Shown here piece by piece: positions 52,071 to 60,798 of a DNA stretch of 64,000 nucleotides. The stretch comes from Castellaniella daejeonensis (GTDB lineage: Bacteria; Pseudomonadota; Gammaproteobacteria; Burkholderiales; Burkholderiaceae_B), in assembly GCF_039523555.1 (NCBI RefSeq), contig NZ_BAAAFN010000004.1, positions 186,001 through 250,000 on the forward strand. The letters run 5' to 3'. The notes beneath the pieces were generated by a model. The model worked only from the letters and a program-made list of their open reading frames with translations. It searched no databases and was not told the DNA's origin. A program made the position numbers and the translations under genes. The stretch's first letter is position 1. Every line of letters starts with the position of its first letter.

Positions 52071-53456
52071 CTAGAGTGCGCGCAGGTGGTAGGACTTGAC
52101 GCGCGTGAGCATGTGATAGCCGTAGATGGATAGTGAAATGCCGTGGCCGGTGTGCTTGACGCCGGTCCAGGCCAGGGCCGGGTCCAGGTAGTCGCAGCGG
52201 TTCATGAACACGGTCCCCGTCTCCAGCTGCTGCCCCAGGTGGCGGGCGGCATCCATGTCCCGGGTGAAGATCGCCGCCGTCAGGCCGTAGCGGCAGTCGT
52301 TCATCAGCGCCACCGCCTGTTCGTCGGACGCCACCGGCATGATCCCGACCACCGGGCCGAAGCATTCTTCGTTCATGACCGGCATCTCGTGGCTGACCTG
52401 CGTCAGGATGCTGGGCGCCAGGTAGGTGCTGCCGGGCAGCGCCATGGGAAAGCGTCCCGGGTCCACGCAGTCGCGCGCGCCCATGCCGATCGAGCGGGTC
52501 AGCGTGGCGCGGATTTCCTCGGCGGCCTTCAGCCGCACCACGGGCCCCAGGTTGATGTTGGGGTCCAGGGGGTTGCCCAGCCGGTATTGCTCTGCCAGGG
52601 CCACGGCCCGGTCCACGAAAGTCCGGTAGTGGGACTGGTGCACGTAGATCCGCTGGATGCCGCAGCATGACTGGCCGGAATTGAAGAAGGCGCCGTCCAC
52701 CAGGGTTTCGACCGCCTGGTCCAGGTCGGCGTCCTCGCGCACGTAGGCGGGGTCGTTGCCGCCCAGTTCGAGTCCCCGGCCGATGAACCGGCCGGTGGCG
52801 GCCTCTTCCACCGCCGCGCCGCCGCGCACCGACCCCGTGAAGGCCACGTAGTCGACGGCTGGCGACTGGATCAGCGCGCGGATGGTGTCGTGCGTTGCAT
52901 GGACATACTGGAACAGCCCTGCGGGCAGGCCCGCGTCGGCAAAGGCCTGGACCATCTGCTCGGCGCACAGGGGCGTCTGATCCGAGTGCTTGAGGATGAC
53001 GGCGTTGCCGGCCGCAAGCGCGGGCACGATGCTGTTGACGGCGGTCAGCAGCGGGTAGTTCCATGGCGCGATGGTCAGCACGACGCCGACCGGCTCGCGC
53101 TCGATCGAGCGGTGCAGGTTGTCGCGCACCGGCAGGCCCAGCGGCGCCAGGGCTTCTTCGGCGATTGACAGCATGTAGCGGCCGCGCTCGGCGAAGCCGC
53201 GCAGTTCGCCCGGCGACTGGCTGATCGGCCGGCCCATCTGCTCGGTGATGGAGATGGCGAATGTTTCCGTGCGCGCCACGACCTGGTCGATGGCCTTTTC
53301 CAGCAGCGCCACGCGCGCGGACAGCGGTTGCTGCGCCCAGTCGCGCTGGGCCCGCCGTGCCGCCAGGGTGATGCGTTCCAGGTCGGCGGCGGTGGCGTGC
53401 GGCCGGCGCAGCAGTTCTTGCCCGTCGATGGGGCTGATCGTGATGAGTTCGCTCAT
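52071..53456 (-). CDS. NAD(P)-dependent aldehyde dehydrogenase
   Basis: A 461-aa ALDH. The catalytic cysteine is in FNSGQSCCGIQRIYV; the general base glutamate in LELGGNDPAYV. Substrate and cofactor motifs include IAPWNYPLLTAVNSIVPAL and VAFTGSVRGG. Length agrees with the family. It starts 20 bases beyond the GS-like gene and is followed 13 bases later by the alcohol dehydrogenase. It would convert the aldehyde, perhaps a gamma-glutamylated one, to the acid. Confidence 0.93.
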   Translation of the reverse strand: MSELITISPIDGQELLRRPHATAADLERITLAARRAQRDWAQQPLSARVALLEKAIDQVVARTETFAISITEQMGRPISQSPGELRGFAERGRYMLSIAEEALAPLGLPVRDNLHRSIEREPVGVVLTIAPWNYPLLTAVNSIVPALAAGNAVILKHSDQTPLCAEQMVQAFADAGLPAGLFQYVHATHDTIRALIQSPAVDYVAFTGSVRGGAAVEEAATGRFIGRGLELGGNDPAYVREDADLDQAVETLVDGAFFNSGQSCCGIQRIYVHQSHYRTFVDRAVALAEQYRLGNPLDPNINLGPVVRLKAAEEIRATLTRSIGMGARDCVDPGRFPMALPGSTYLAPSILTQVSHEMPVMNEECFGPVVGIMPVASDEQAVALMNDCRYGLTAAIFTRDMDAARHLGQQLETGTVFMNRCDYLDPALAWTGVKHTGHGISLSIYGYHMLTRVKSYHLRAL

Positions 53457-53475
53457 GGTGGGGCGCCTGCTCGGC

Positions 53476-54858
53476 TCAGATGATTTCGAAATAGCGCTGG
53501 AGTTCCCAGTCGGTCACGTACTCGCGGAATTTGCGCTCTTCCCATTCGCGGGTGGACGCCAGGTGTTCCACGAACACGTCGCCGAACAGCTCCCGCGCGG
53601 CCTGCGACCGGCGCAGGCGCTGGGCGGCATCCCAGAGCGTGTGGGGAAACTTGATGTCGTCGGGGAACTGCTGCGCGTAGGCGTTGCCGGAAGTGAAGGC
53701 GGGCTCCAGTTCCTGCTCGATGCCCAGCAGTCCCGAACCCAGGGCCGCGGCCAGGGCGATGTACGGGTTGGCGTCGGCCGAGCCGATGCGCACCTCGATG
53801 CGCTGGGCCTTGGGGCTGCCCGGGATCACCCGCAGCGCCGTGGTCCGGTTCTCGATTCCCAGGCTGGCTTCCAGCGGTGCCCAGTATCCGGGCACCAGGC
53901 GGGTGTAGCTGTTGATGGTCTGCGCGTACATCGCCATGAATTCGGGCATGTAGTGCTGCAGGCCGGCGGCGAAATGCCGCTGCGTGCGACTCATGGTGTG
54001 CTCCGCCGCGGGGTCGTGGAAGACGTTCCTGCCGGTTTTGCGGTCCGCCAGCGACAAATGGATGTGGCCGCTCTGGCCGGAGCAGTGATGCGACCATTTG
54101 GCCATGAAGGTCGCCATCAGGCCCTGCTGTTCGGCCAGGGCCTTGGTGAATGTCTTGAACAGGAACCCCTTGTCGGCTGCCTGGCCGATGCGGTCCACGG
54201 CGATGGCGGCTTCCAGGACACCCGGCCCGGTCTCCGTGTGCAGGCTCTCGATCGGGATGTCCATGCGTTCGCACAGGTCCATCAGTTCTTCGTAGAAGTC
54301 CGCATGGACGGTGCTGCGCAGGACCGAATACCCGAAGTTGCCGGGCGTCCAGTTCCTCAGGTTGCGGTATTGCTTTTCGCGGACGGAATCGGGCGTCTCG
54401 TCGAACATGAAGAATTCGTATTCGAGCGCGGCGTAGGCATCGAAGCCCATGGCGGCGGCGCGGTCGATCACGCGATGCAGCAGGCGGCGCGGGCAGACGC
54501 CGGCCGCGGGGCCGTCGAGTTCCGCAATGAAGAACAGCATGTCCTCGCCCTGGGCGTTGCGCTCGAGCGGCAGGCGGCGGCAGGAACGCGGGTCGATGCG
54601 GGCGGGGGCGTCCGGGTAGGCGGTGTGCCAGCCGGTGAAGGCGGTGTTGTCGTAGAGCTCGTCGTTGGAATCCCAGCCCATCACGACATCGCAAAAGGCG
54701 AAGCCGTGCTTCAGCGAGCTGATGAACTTGTCCTTGCGCATGTACTTGCCGCGGATGACGCCGTCGATGTCGGACAGCCCCAGCTTGATGTGCGTGAGGC
54801 TGCTCTGCTCGACCAGCGCAATGGCCTCGTCTATGGTCTGGATGGATCGCTCTTGCAT
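53476..54858 (-). CDS. Glutamine synthetase-like gamma-glutamyl amine ligase
   Basis: A 460-aa GS-fold ligase. The beta-Grasp N-terminus (IKLGLSDIDGVIRGKYM) is followed by the catalytic domain with AALEYEFFMFDE (metal Glu), HTETGPGVLEAAI, SGHIHLSL (ATP), VPGYWAPLEASLGIENR and RIEVRIGSADANPY (Arg). These are GS active-site blocks, but no adenylylation-type NLYDLP tyrosine site is seen. Members of this branch (PuuA, IpuC, GlnA4-like) join glutamate to an amine instead of ammonia. It heads the catabolic genes after the TRAP system. Confidence 0.88.
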   Translation of the reverse strand: MQERSIQTIDEAIALVEQSSLTHIKLGLSDIDGVIRGKYMRKDKFISSLKHGFAFCDVVMGWDSNDELYDNTAFTGWHTAYPDAPARIDPRSCRRLPLERNAQGEDMLFFIAELDGPAAGVCPRRLLHRVIDRAAAMGFDAYAALEYEFFMFDETPDSVREKQYRNLRNWTPGNFGYSVLRSTVHADFYEELMDLCERMDIPIESLHTETGPGVLEAAIAVDRIGQAADKGFLFKTFTKALAEQQGLMATFMAKWSHHCSGQSGHIHLSLADRKTGRNVFHDPAAEHTMSRTQRHFAAGLQHYMPEFMAMYAQTINSYTRLVPGYWAPLEASLGIENRTTALRVIPGSPKAQRIEVRIGSADANPYIALAAALGSGLLGIEQELEPAFTSGNAYAQQFPDDIKFPHTLWDAAQRLRRSQAARELFGDVFVEHLASTREWEERKFREYVTDWELQRYFEII

Positions 54859-54930
54859 GATGCACCTTTGTGCCGTGTCGATGAACCGGGGGGCGTCGCA
54901 CGGGCAGCCCCCCGGACCTGAAGATCGGAA

Positions 54931-55977
54931 TCAGGCGAAACGGTACGGAGGGCCGGCCTTGGCCATGACTTCCGTGTATTGCTTCAGGATGCCGATGACC
55001 TTGGCATCGCGGGGGCTCTTCTGGGCGATTTCATCCCAGAACTTGTGGGCCTCGGTTTCCACCGCCTTCCATTCCGATTCGGGGATGGTGGTCAGTTCCA
55101 GTTTCCCGCCCTGGGTGCGGTAGTGGGCCTCGCCCCACCAGTACCAGTGCTGGCGGTAATAGTGCGAACTGTCCATGCACAGCTGGAACAGGGTCTTCAG
55201 GTGGTCGGGCACCGCATTCCACTTTTCCGTGTTGGCGATGTAGGAGCCCGCCCAGGCGCCCGATACGTTGTTGGTCAGGTAGTATTTGGTGACGTCCGCC
55301 CAGCCCACGGTATAGACCTCCGTGATGCCCGACCAGCAGACGCCGTCGAGCTCGCCGGTCTGCAGCGCGACCTGCACGTCCTCGTAGGGCAGGGTCACCG
55401 GCACGACCCCCAGGCGCGACAGGAAGCGCCCGCCGGTCGGAAAGGTATACAGCCGCAGTCCCTTCAGGTCCGCCAGCGATTTGATCGGCCGGGTCGTCGC
55501 CATGTTGCAGGGGTCCCAGGCGCCCGTGCCCAGCCAGGTGACGTTCTCGACTTCGCTGTAGGCTTCCTTCCAGATGTCGTTCAGGCCGTACCAGTGCCAC
55601 AGGGCGGGCACGTCCAGGCTGTAGCGCGACGCCAGGGGGAAGTAGGCCGCGAAGATCGCGACGTCGACCGGCGCGGCCATGGAATCGTCGTCGCTCTGGG
55701 CGGCGTCGATGGTGCCTTTCTGGACGGCGCGAAAGAGCTCGCCCTGCGGGACGAGCTGGTCGGCCGTGTAGAGCTCGATCTCCATCTGGCCGTTGGCGGC
55801 CTGGTTGAAGGCGTCGATGGACGGCTTGATCACGTGGGCGGCCAGGGCCGGGCCGGCATAGGTCTGCAGCCGCCACTTGATGGGGGCCTGCGCGCGCACG
55901 ACGGCGGGGGCCGCGATGGCGCCGGCGCCCAGGGCGGCGCCGCCGGCCAGCTTCAGGAATTCTCGTCTTTGCGTCAT
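54931..55977 (-). CDS. TRAP transporter solute-binding protein (DctP type)
   Basis: A 348-aa secreted protein with a twin-arginine-like signal (QRREFLKLAGGAALGAGAIA) and a mature DctP fold. Features are IKWRLQTYAGPALAAHVIKP, LYTADQLVPQGELFRAVQKG and the ligand-arginine region RPIKSLADLKGLRLYTFPTGG. In DctP proteins an arginine in this region pairs with a carboxylate, so the ligand may carry one. WYWWGEAHYRTQGGKLELTT is typical of the TAT-exported TAXI/DctP subgroup. It follows dctQ-dctM in the operon. Confidence 0.88.
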   Translation of the reverse strand: MTQRREFLKLAGGAALGAGAIAAPAVVRAQAPIKWRLQTYAGPALAAHVIKPSIDAFNQAANGQMEIELYTADQLVPQGELFRAVQKGTIDAAQSDDDSMAAPVDVAIFAAYFPLASRYSLDVPALWHWYGLNDIWKEAYSEVENVTWLGTGAWDPCNMATTRPIKSLADLKGLRLYTFPTGGRFLSRLGVVPVTLPYEDVQVALQTGELDGVCWSGITEVYTVGWADVTKYYLTNNVSGAWAGSYIANTEKWNAVPDHLKTLFQLCMDSSHYYRQHWYWWGEAHYRTQGGKLELTTIPESEWKAVETEAHKFWDEIAQKSPRDAKVIGILKQYTEVMAKAGPPYRFA

Positions 55978-56059
55978 TGTCTCTGTCCTCCGGAGGGTAG
56001 GGGCAGCGCGCCGCGCCGTGCTGTCCCGCGTGATGACCCAGTGCTTCGCCGGCGTTTGC

Positions 56060-57388
56060 CTAGCGGGCGCGGTTGGAATAAAGATCGGGCAGCCACAGGG
56101 CGATATCGGGTATCCACATGATGATTGCCAGGGTGATGATCATCAGGATGGCAAAGGGCACGATCGACTTGTAGATGTCGACGATGGTGATTTCGGGGGG
56201 CGCCATCGCCCGCATCAGGAACAGGTTGTAGCCGAAGGGCGGGATGATGTAGGCCAACTGGCAGGTGATGGTGTACAGGATGCCGAACCAGATCGGGCTG
56301 AAGCCGAGCGCCTTCACCAGCGGGATGTACAGCGGCGCCACGATGACCAGCATCGCGGTGTCGTCCAGGAACATGCCCAGCACGATGAAGGACAGCATCA
56401 TGATGATCAGGATGGTCCAGCGATCGAAGCCTAGCTGGCTCAGGAACAGCTTCTCGATGGCCTTGATCGCGCCCAGCCCGTCGTAGACGGCGCCGAAACA
56501 CAGGGCGGCCAGGATGATCCACATGAACATGCAGCTGACGCTGAGCGTCTGGCGCAGGCAGGATTCCATGACCTGGCCGTTGAGCCTGCCCTTGAAGGCG
56601 GCGGCGATCGTGGCCAGGCCGGCGCCCAGCGCGGAAGTCTCCACCAGGCTGGTGACGCCCGACATGAAGCAGCCCATCATGATGGCGAAGATCAGGACCG
56701 GCAGGATGCCTTCGCGCAGCAGCCTCCACTTCTCGGGTTCTTCGGCCCTGCGTTCGTCTTCGGACAGCGGCGGCCCGAGCTTCGGGTTCATGCGGCAGCG
56801 GATGTAGATGTAGACCGTGAACAGCGCCGCCATCAGCAGTCCGGGCAGGATGCCGGCGATCCACAGCTGCAGCACCGGCTGGCGGGCGATCATGGCGTAC
56901 AGCACCAGCACGATGCTGGGCGGGATCAGGATGCCCAGCGAGCTGCCGGCCTGGATGACGCCCGTGACCATGACCTTGTCGTAGCCGCGCTGCATCATCT
57001 GCGGCAGGGCGACACTGGCGCCGATGGCCATGCCGGCCACGCTCAGGCCGTTCATCGCCGAGATCAGCACCATCAGGCCGATGGTGCCGATCCCCAGGCC
57101 CCCGGGCAGGGGGCCCATCCAGACGTGGAACATGCGGTAGAGCTTGTCGGCCAGTCCCGACTCGGACAGCATGAAGCCCATGAACACGAACAGGGGCAGG
57201 GTCAGCAGGGCGAACCAGTTCAGCACCGTGAAGGTGGCATTGAACGGCATTTCGATGTCGTTGCCGCCCCACAGGAAATACGCCGCCGTGGCGCCGATGA
57301 AGCCGACGACCCCGTAGACGCGCTGCCCGGTGGTCATCAGCACCAGCAGCGATGAAAACATGGTCAGGGTGATCAGTTCGTGGCTCAT
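56060..57388 (-). CDS. TRAP transporter large permease (DctM type)
   Basis: A 442-aa membrane protein with about twelve helices. Family motifs include LPLFVFMGFMLSESGLADKLY, GPLPGGLGIGTIGLMVLISAMNG, IPPSIVLVLYAMIARQPV and the end MRAMAPPEITIVDIYKSIVPF. It forms the main channel with the small subunit; its start overlaps the dctQ stop by 4 bases (ATGA). Confidence 0.92.
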   Translation of the reverse strand: MSHELITLTMFSSLLVLMTTGQRVYGVVGFIGATAAYFLWGGNDIEMPFNATFTVLNWFALLTLPLFVFMGFMLSESGLADKLYRMFHVWMGPLPGGLGIGTIGLMVLISAMNGLSVAGMAIGASVALPQMMQRGYDKVMVTGVIQAGSSLGILIPPSIVLVLYAMIARQPVLQLWIAGILPGLLMAALFTVYIYIRCRMNPKLGPPLSEDERRAEEPEKWRLLREGILPVLIFAIMMGCFMSGVTSLVETSALGAGLATIAAAFKGRLNGQVMESCLRQTLSVSCMFMWIILAALCFGAVYDGLGAIKAIEKLFLSQLGFDRWTILIIMMLSFIVLGMFLDDTAMLVIVAPLYIPLVKALGFSPIWFGILYTITCQLAYIIPPFGYNLFLMRAMAPPEITIVDIYKSIVPFAILMIITLAIIMWIPDIALWLPDLYSNRAR

Positions 57389-57897
57389 TCGATGGGCTTC
57401 CCGATCGCGGTCGCCAGGTCCCGGAAGAACGTGGCCAGGGTCTGGAGCAGCATCATGAAGATGCCGAAGGTCATGATGATCTTGATGGGGGCCAGCGGTG
57501 GCGCCCAGGCGGTGTAGTTGCGCTGGTCGTTGACGAGCGCGTATTCGGTGCTGGATATCCCGCCCAGCAGCAGGAAGGCCAGGAAGACGATGACCAGCCA
57601 GATCGTGATGGCGTCCATGCAGGCCCGGGTGCGCGGGCTCCAGCGCGAATACAGCAGATCCATCCGCACATGGGCGTCCAGCTGCATGGAATAGCCGCCG
57701 CCCAGCAGGTAGTAGGCCGACAACAGGAACTGGGCGCTTTCCATCATCCAGTTGATGTACACGTTGAAGGCCATCCGCATGATGGTCGAATACAGGAACC
57801 CGGCCATCATGACGAGGACGAAATACATGGCGAAGCGCCCGATGAACCGGTTCACGCGGTCAACCCAGCGCACATAGAGCTTGATGATGCCCGGCAC
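57385..57897 (-). CDS. TRAP transporter small permease (DctQ type)
   Basis: A 170-aa protein with four helices and the DctQ pattern (LVMMAGFLYSTIMRMAFNVYINWMMESAQFLLSAYYLLGGGYS in brief; core MMESAQFLLSAYYLLGG). The GTG start at 57897 has GGAGGAGG just upstream. It is the first gene of the operon, located directly after the 21-bp repeats that probably bind the EutR-like regulator. Confidence 0.9.
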   Translation of the reverse strand: MPGIIKLYVRWVDRVNRFIGRFAMYFVLVMMAGFLYSTIMRMAFNVYINWMMESAQFLLSAYYLLGGGYSMQLDAHVRMDLLYSRWSPRTRACMDAITIWLVIVFLAFLLLGGISSTEYALVNDQRNYTAWAPPLAPIKIIMTFGIFMMLLQTLATFFRDLATAIGKPIE

Positions 57898-57979
57898 GTG
57901 CCTCCTCCTGGGGCGGTCCGGCCGTGGCCTGCCGCCGCTTTCTGATGAGGCCTATGATTGCGCGTGCCTGGGGCAGCGC

Positions 57980-58042
57980 CTATCTGAAAATGGCACTGCT
58001 CTATCGGGAATCGGCAATGCCTTATCGGATTTCGGCAAAACC
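57980..58042. repeat. Three 21-bp direct repeats, likely AraC/EutR-type operator
   Basis: TATC recurs at 57981, 58002 and 58023, each followed at +11 to +14 by GGCA. The units are CTATCTGAAAATGGCACTGC, CTATCGGGAATCGGCAATGC and TTATCGGATTTCGGCAAAAC. The exact 21-base period equals two helical turns, so all copies face one side of the DNA. They lie 83-145 bases upstream of the TRAP operon start and after the stop of the EutR-like gene. Confidence 0.65.
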
Positions 58043-58077
58043 AGGGTTATTCCCGATGCCCTTCGGGGCAGGGCCGT

Positions 58078-59139
58078 TCAGCCGTGCGTGGGGATGTGCT
58101 TCAGGGTGGCGGATGGGCATTCACCGAACAGATGCCGGTAATCCTGGGAGAACTGGCCCAGGTGCTCGAAACCCCAGGTGGTGGCGGCCTGGGTGACGCG
58201 GCCGGAGAAGTCCTGCGCATTGCGAAGCCGCCGCCGTACCTGGTTCAGTTTCAGGATGCGCAGGTAGGCCAGCGGGGACAGCCCGACGGCGGTCTGGAAG
58301 CTGTATTGCAGGGTGCGCCGGCTGATGTGCAGCTGGCGGCAGATGTCGGCGATCGACAGGCGGTGGCTGGCCTGGGCCAGGACCAGTTCGCGGGCCTGCT
58401 GGACGATCTGGCGGCTGTGGCGGATGCGGGAATAGTGGGGATCGGGATCGGGCCGGGATCCCTGCGCAATGGCGGTCCAGAGCAGGTCCAGCACGGTTTC
58501 CTGCAGGGCTTCGGCCGTGGCGCCGCCGGCCGGCAGGGGCTCGAACAGCGCGTGGCCCAGGGTCTGGGTCATGCGCTGGTACAGCACGGGCTCGATCGTC
58601 AAGGTGCCGCCTTCGCCCAGCATGTCGCTGATGTCCTCGTCCTGCGGCGTCAGGTGCTCGCGCAGCAGGTCCTGGTCCAGCACGATGCCGAAGATGTTGT
58701 AGTCCTGGGGCGTGTTCAGTTCGAACTGGCGGGCGCCGGGCCGGAACAGCAGGGTATGGTCGGGAATGGGCAGGGCATCGAGGCGTGAGACCTGCTGGTG
58801 CGGGGCGGGCAGACCGAACCACAGGGAATCCCGCCAGGCGGCGCAGGACTGGCGCAGGGCCTGATTGGCCGATTCCTGGAAAAGCTGCAGGCGGGGCAGC
58901 CACAGCTCGGTCAGGCGGCCCTGGAAATCGCCCGAGGAGAACTGGTCGTAGCTCTGTTCCCACTGGCTCAGATTGCGTGCGTGGTCGTCGGCGTCGCGCG
59001 CGGTCCGGGTCCGGCGGCGGATGGCCGGCTGCGAGGGTGGCGTATCGTAGGCGAATGACGTGACCATCGTGGAAACCACCTTGCTGATGATGTCGGAGGT
59101 GACGGCTGCCGGTAAAACGGTGCGGCTCTTGCGGGGCAT
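58078..59139 (-). CDS. AraC-family regulator, EutR-like
   Basis: About 353 aa from ATG 59139 (MPRKSRTVLPAAV), matching the length of E. coli EutR (350 aa); the frame continues upstream into the serA promoter region. Sensor-domain similarity to EutR is visible (NLSQWEQSYDQFSSGDFQGRL, ALRQSCAAWRDSLWFGLPAP). The C-terminal HTH pair has LSIADICRQLHISRRTLQYSF and TTWGFEHLGQFSQDYRHLFGE. EutR activates ethanolamine genes with ethanolamine and B12. The TRAP operon lies downstream on the same strand. Divergent serA is unlikely to be a target. Confidence 0.82.
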   Translation of the reverse strand: MPRKSRTVLPAAVTSDIISKVVSTMVTSFAYDTPPSQPAIRRRTRTARDADDHARNLSQWEQSYDQFSSGDFQGRLTELWLPRLQLFQESANQALRQSCAAWRDSLWFGLPAPHQQVSRLDALPIPDHTLLFRPGARQFELNTPQDYNIFGIVLDQDLLREHLTPQDEDISDMLGEGGTLTIEPVLYQRMTQTLGHALFEPLPAGGATAEALQETVLDLLWTAIAQGSRPDPDPHYSRIRHSRQIVQQARELVLAQASHRLSIADICRQLHISRRTLQYSFQTAVGLSPLAYLRILKLNQVRRRLRNAQDFSGRVTQAATTWGFEHLGQFSQDYRHLFGECPSATLKHIPTHG

Positions 59140-59317
59140 GGGGCGGCGAACCCCGGAACGGGGTGCGACCCCGCCGTATGGATATGAGCATATATCCCCG
59201 AACATAGAATACCCGTGAAATTTGTGGGTTTTGACCCTGCCTTCATTAGGGATGACCCTGACGAGAAGCTTGAAATATCGCACAATGAATGTTTTTCATT
59301 TGCCGGAAAGGGTCCAA

Positions 59318-60517
59318 ATGCCACGCATAGTCCTGTTCGAAAACATACACGCCAGCGCCCGGGAAGTCTTCGTCGCGGCGGGGTTCGACGATGTCGTCAC
59401 CCATGCGGGGGCGCTTGCGGGCGACGCCCTGCGCGAGGCGCTGCAGGGCGCGAACGCGGTCGGCATCCGTTCCCGGACCCATCTCGATCAGGCGCTGCTG
59501 GCCGACCTGCCGGATCTGCGGGCCATCGGCTGCTTCTGCATCGGCACCAACCAGGTGGACCTGGAAGCCGCCGCGCTGCGCGGGATTCCGGTGTTCAATG
59601 CGCCGTTCTCGAACACCCGTTCGGTTGCGGAACTGGTGCTGGGCGAGGCCATCCTGCTGCTGCGCCGCATCCCGGAAAAGAACGCCCGCGTCCATGAAGG
59701 TTTCTGGGACAAGACTGCCGACGGCGCCTACGAGGCGCGCGGCAAGACGCTGGGCATCGTCGGCTACGGCAACATCGGCTCGCAGGTGGGCATCCTGGCC
59801 GAATCCTTCGGCATGCGCGTGATCTACCACGACATCGAGGCCAAGCTGCCCCTGGGCAACGCCCATGCCACGTCCTCGCTGAAAAAATTCCTTGGCCAGG
59901 CCGATGTGGTCACCCTGCACGTGCCCGGCGGCAAGGACACGGCCAACCTGATCGACGCCGAAGCCATTGCCGCGATGCGCCCCGGCAGCATCCTGATCAA
60001 TGCCTCGCGCGGCACGGTGGTGGATATCCCCGCGCTGCAGCGCGCCCTGAAATCCGGCCATCTGTCGGGCGCCGCCATCGATGTGTTCCCCACCGAACCC
60101 AAGAGCCGCGACGAAGCGCTGGACAGCCCCCTGCGCGGCATGCACAACGTGATCCTCACGCCGCACATCGGCGGCAGCACCCAGGAATCCCAGGAAAACA
60201 TCGGCCGCGAAGTCGCCGAGAAGCTCAAGCGCTTCATCAGCAGCGGCACGACCAAGGGCGCCGTCAACTTCCCGGAAATCTCCTATCACGAGCAGGCGGG
60301 TGCGGCACGCATCATCCACATCCACCAGAACGTGCCGGGCGCCATGGGCGCGCTCAGCAACCTGATGGGCGAATACGGCCTGAACATCGTCAGCCAGCAG
60401 CTGCAGACGCGCGGCAAGATCGGCTATGCCATCACCGACGTCGACGGCGAGGCCACCGACCAGGTCATCGAAGGCCTGCGCCGCCATCCGATCACGATCC
60501 GCTGCGACCGGGTCTGA
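59318..60517 (+). CDS. serA: D-3-phosphoglycerate dehydrogenase
   Basis: A 399-aa enzyme for the first step of serine synthesis. The start at 59318 is preferred because GGAAAGGG precedes it by 7 bases; 59285 is possible. It follows the E. coli type closely: RSRTHLDQALLADL, AIGCFCIGTNQVDLEAAALRG, NAPFSNTRSVAELVLGEA, LGIVGYGNIGSQVGILAESFG, INASRGTVVDIPAL and TPHIGGSTQESQENIG (catalytic His). The C-terminal ACT domain (HIHQNVPGAMGALSNL) binds serine. A strong terminator follows. Confidence 0.96.
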   Translation: MPRIVLFENIHASAREVFVAAGFDDVVTHAGALAGDALREALQGANAVGIRSRTHLDQALLADLPDLRAIGCFCIGTNQVDLEAAALRGIPVFNAPFSNTRSVAELVLGEAILLLRRIPEKNARVHEGFWDKTADGAYEARGKTLGIVGYGNIGSQVGILAESFGMRVIYHDIEAKLPLGNAHATSSLKKFLGQADVVTLHVPGGKDTANLIDAEAIAAMRPGSILINASRGTVVDIPALQRALKSGHLSGAAIDVFPTEPKSRDEALDSPLRGMHNVILTPHIGGSTQESQENIGREVAEKLKRFISSGTTKGAVNFPEISYHEQAGAARIIHIHQNVPGAMGALSNLMGEYGLNIVSQQLQTRGKIGYAITDVDGEATDQVIEGLRRHPITIRCDRV

Positions 60518-60593
60518 CGCGCCCGCGCCCGGCCGCGTGTCCGGGCAGGCCGCGTTTCCCGGCATGGATTTCCCGGCCTAGGGAAGTCCCTAT

Positions 60594-60618
60594 AGACCCC
60601 GCGCTCTGCGGGGTCTTT
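60594..60618 (+). terminator. Rho-independent terminator of serA
   Basis: A perfect 9-bp stem (AGACCCCGC / GCGGGGTCT) with a 5-base loop ends in a short T-run, 77 bases after the serA stop. Confidence 0.85.
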
Positions 60619-60727
60619 CCGTTCTCCGGGCATGCTTCTATACTGGACCAGGCATTCCCAGGTGACCCGCTGACATGATTCTGCTGTATGGAAGGTCCGG
60701 TGTCCTGCATGGAAGATCCGCGACTGT

Positions 60728-60741
60728 TTGATCCAGATCAG
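60728..60741 (+). promoter_or_regulatory. FNR/ANR-type site upstream of narK
   Basis: TTGATCCAGATCAG matches the TTGAT-N4-ATCAA consensus at 9 of 10 defined positions. Its centre is 64 bases upstream of the narK ATG, near -41.5 if transcription begins about 60776. It fits anaerobic activation of nitrate transport and reduction. A TTTAAG at 60763-60768 may be the -10. Confidence 0.7.
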
Positions 60742-60744
60742 CGT

Positions 60745-60761
60745 CCCTACCGAACGTAGGG
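60745..60761. repeat. Inverted repeat next to the FNR site
   Basis: CCCTAC (60745-60750) and GTAGGG (60756-60761) are perfect arms around a 5-base centre, 4 bases after the FNR-type site. It could be a nitrate-response (NarL-like) or promoter-spacing element, but it does not match the NarL heptamer well. Uncertain. Confidence 0.3.
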
Positions 60762-60798
60762 GTTTAAGGTGTGGGGTCCCTGTACCAGGAGCCCTCGC

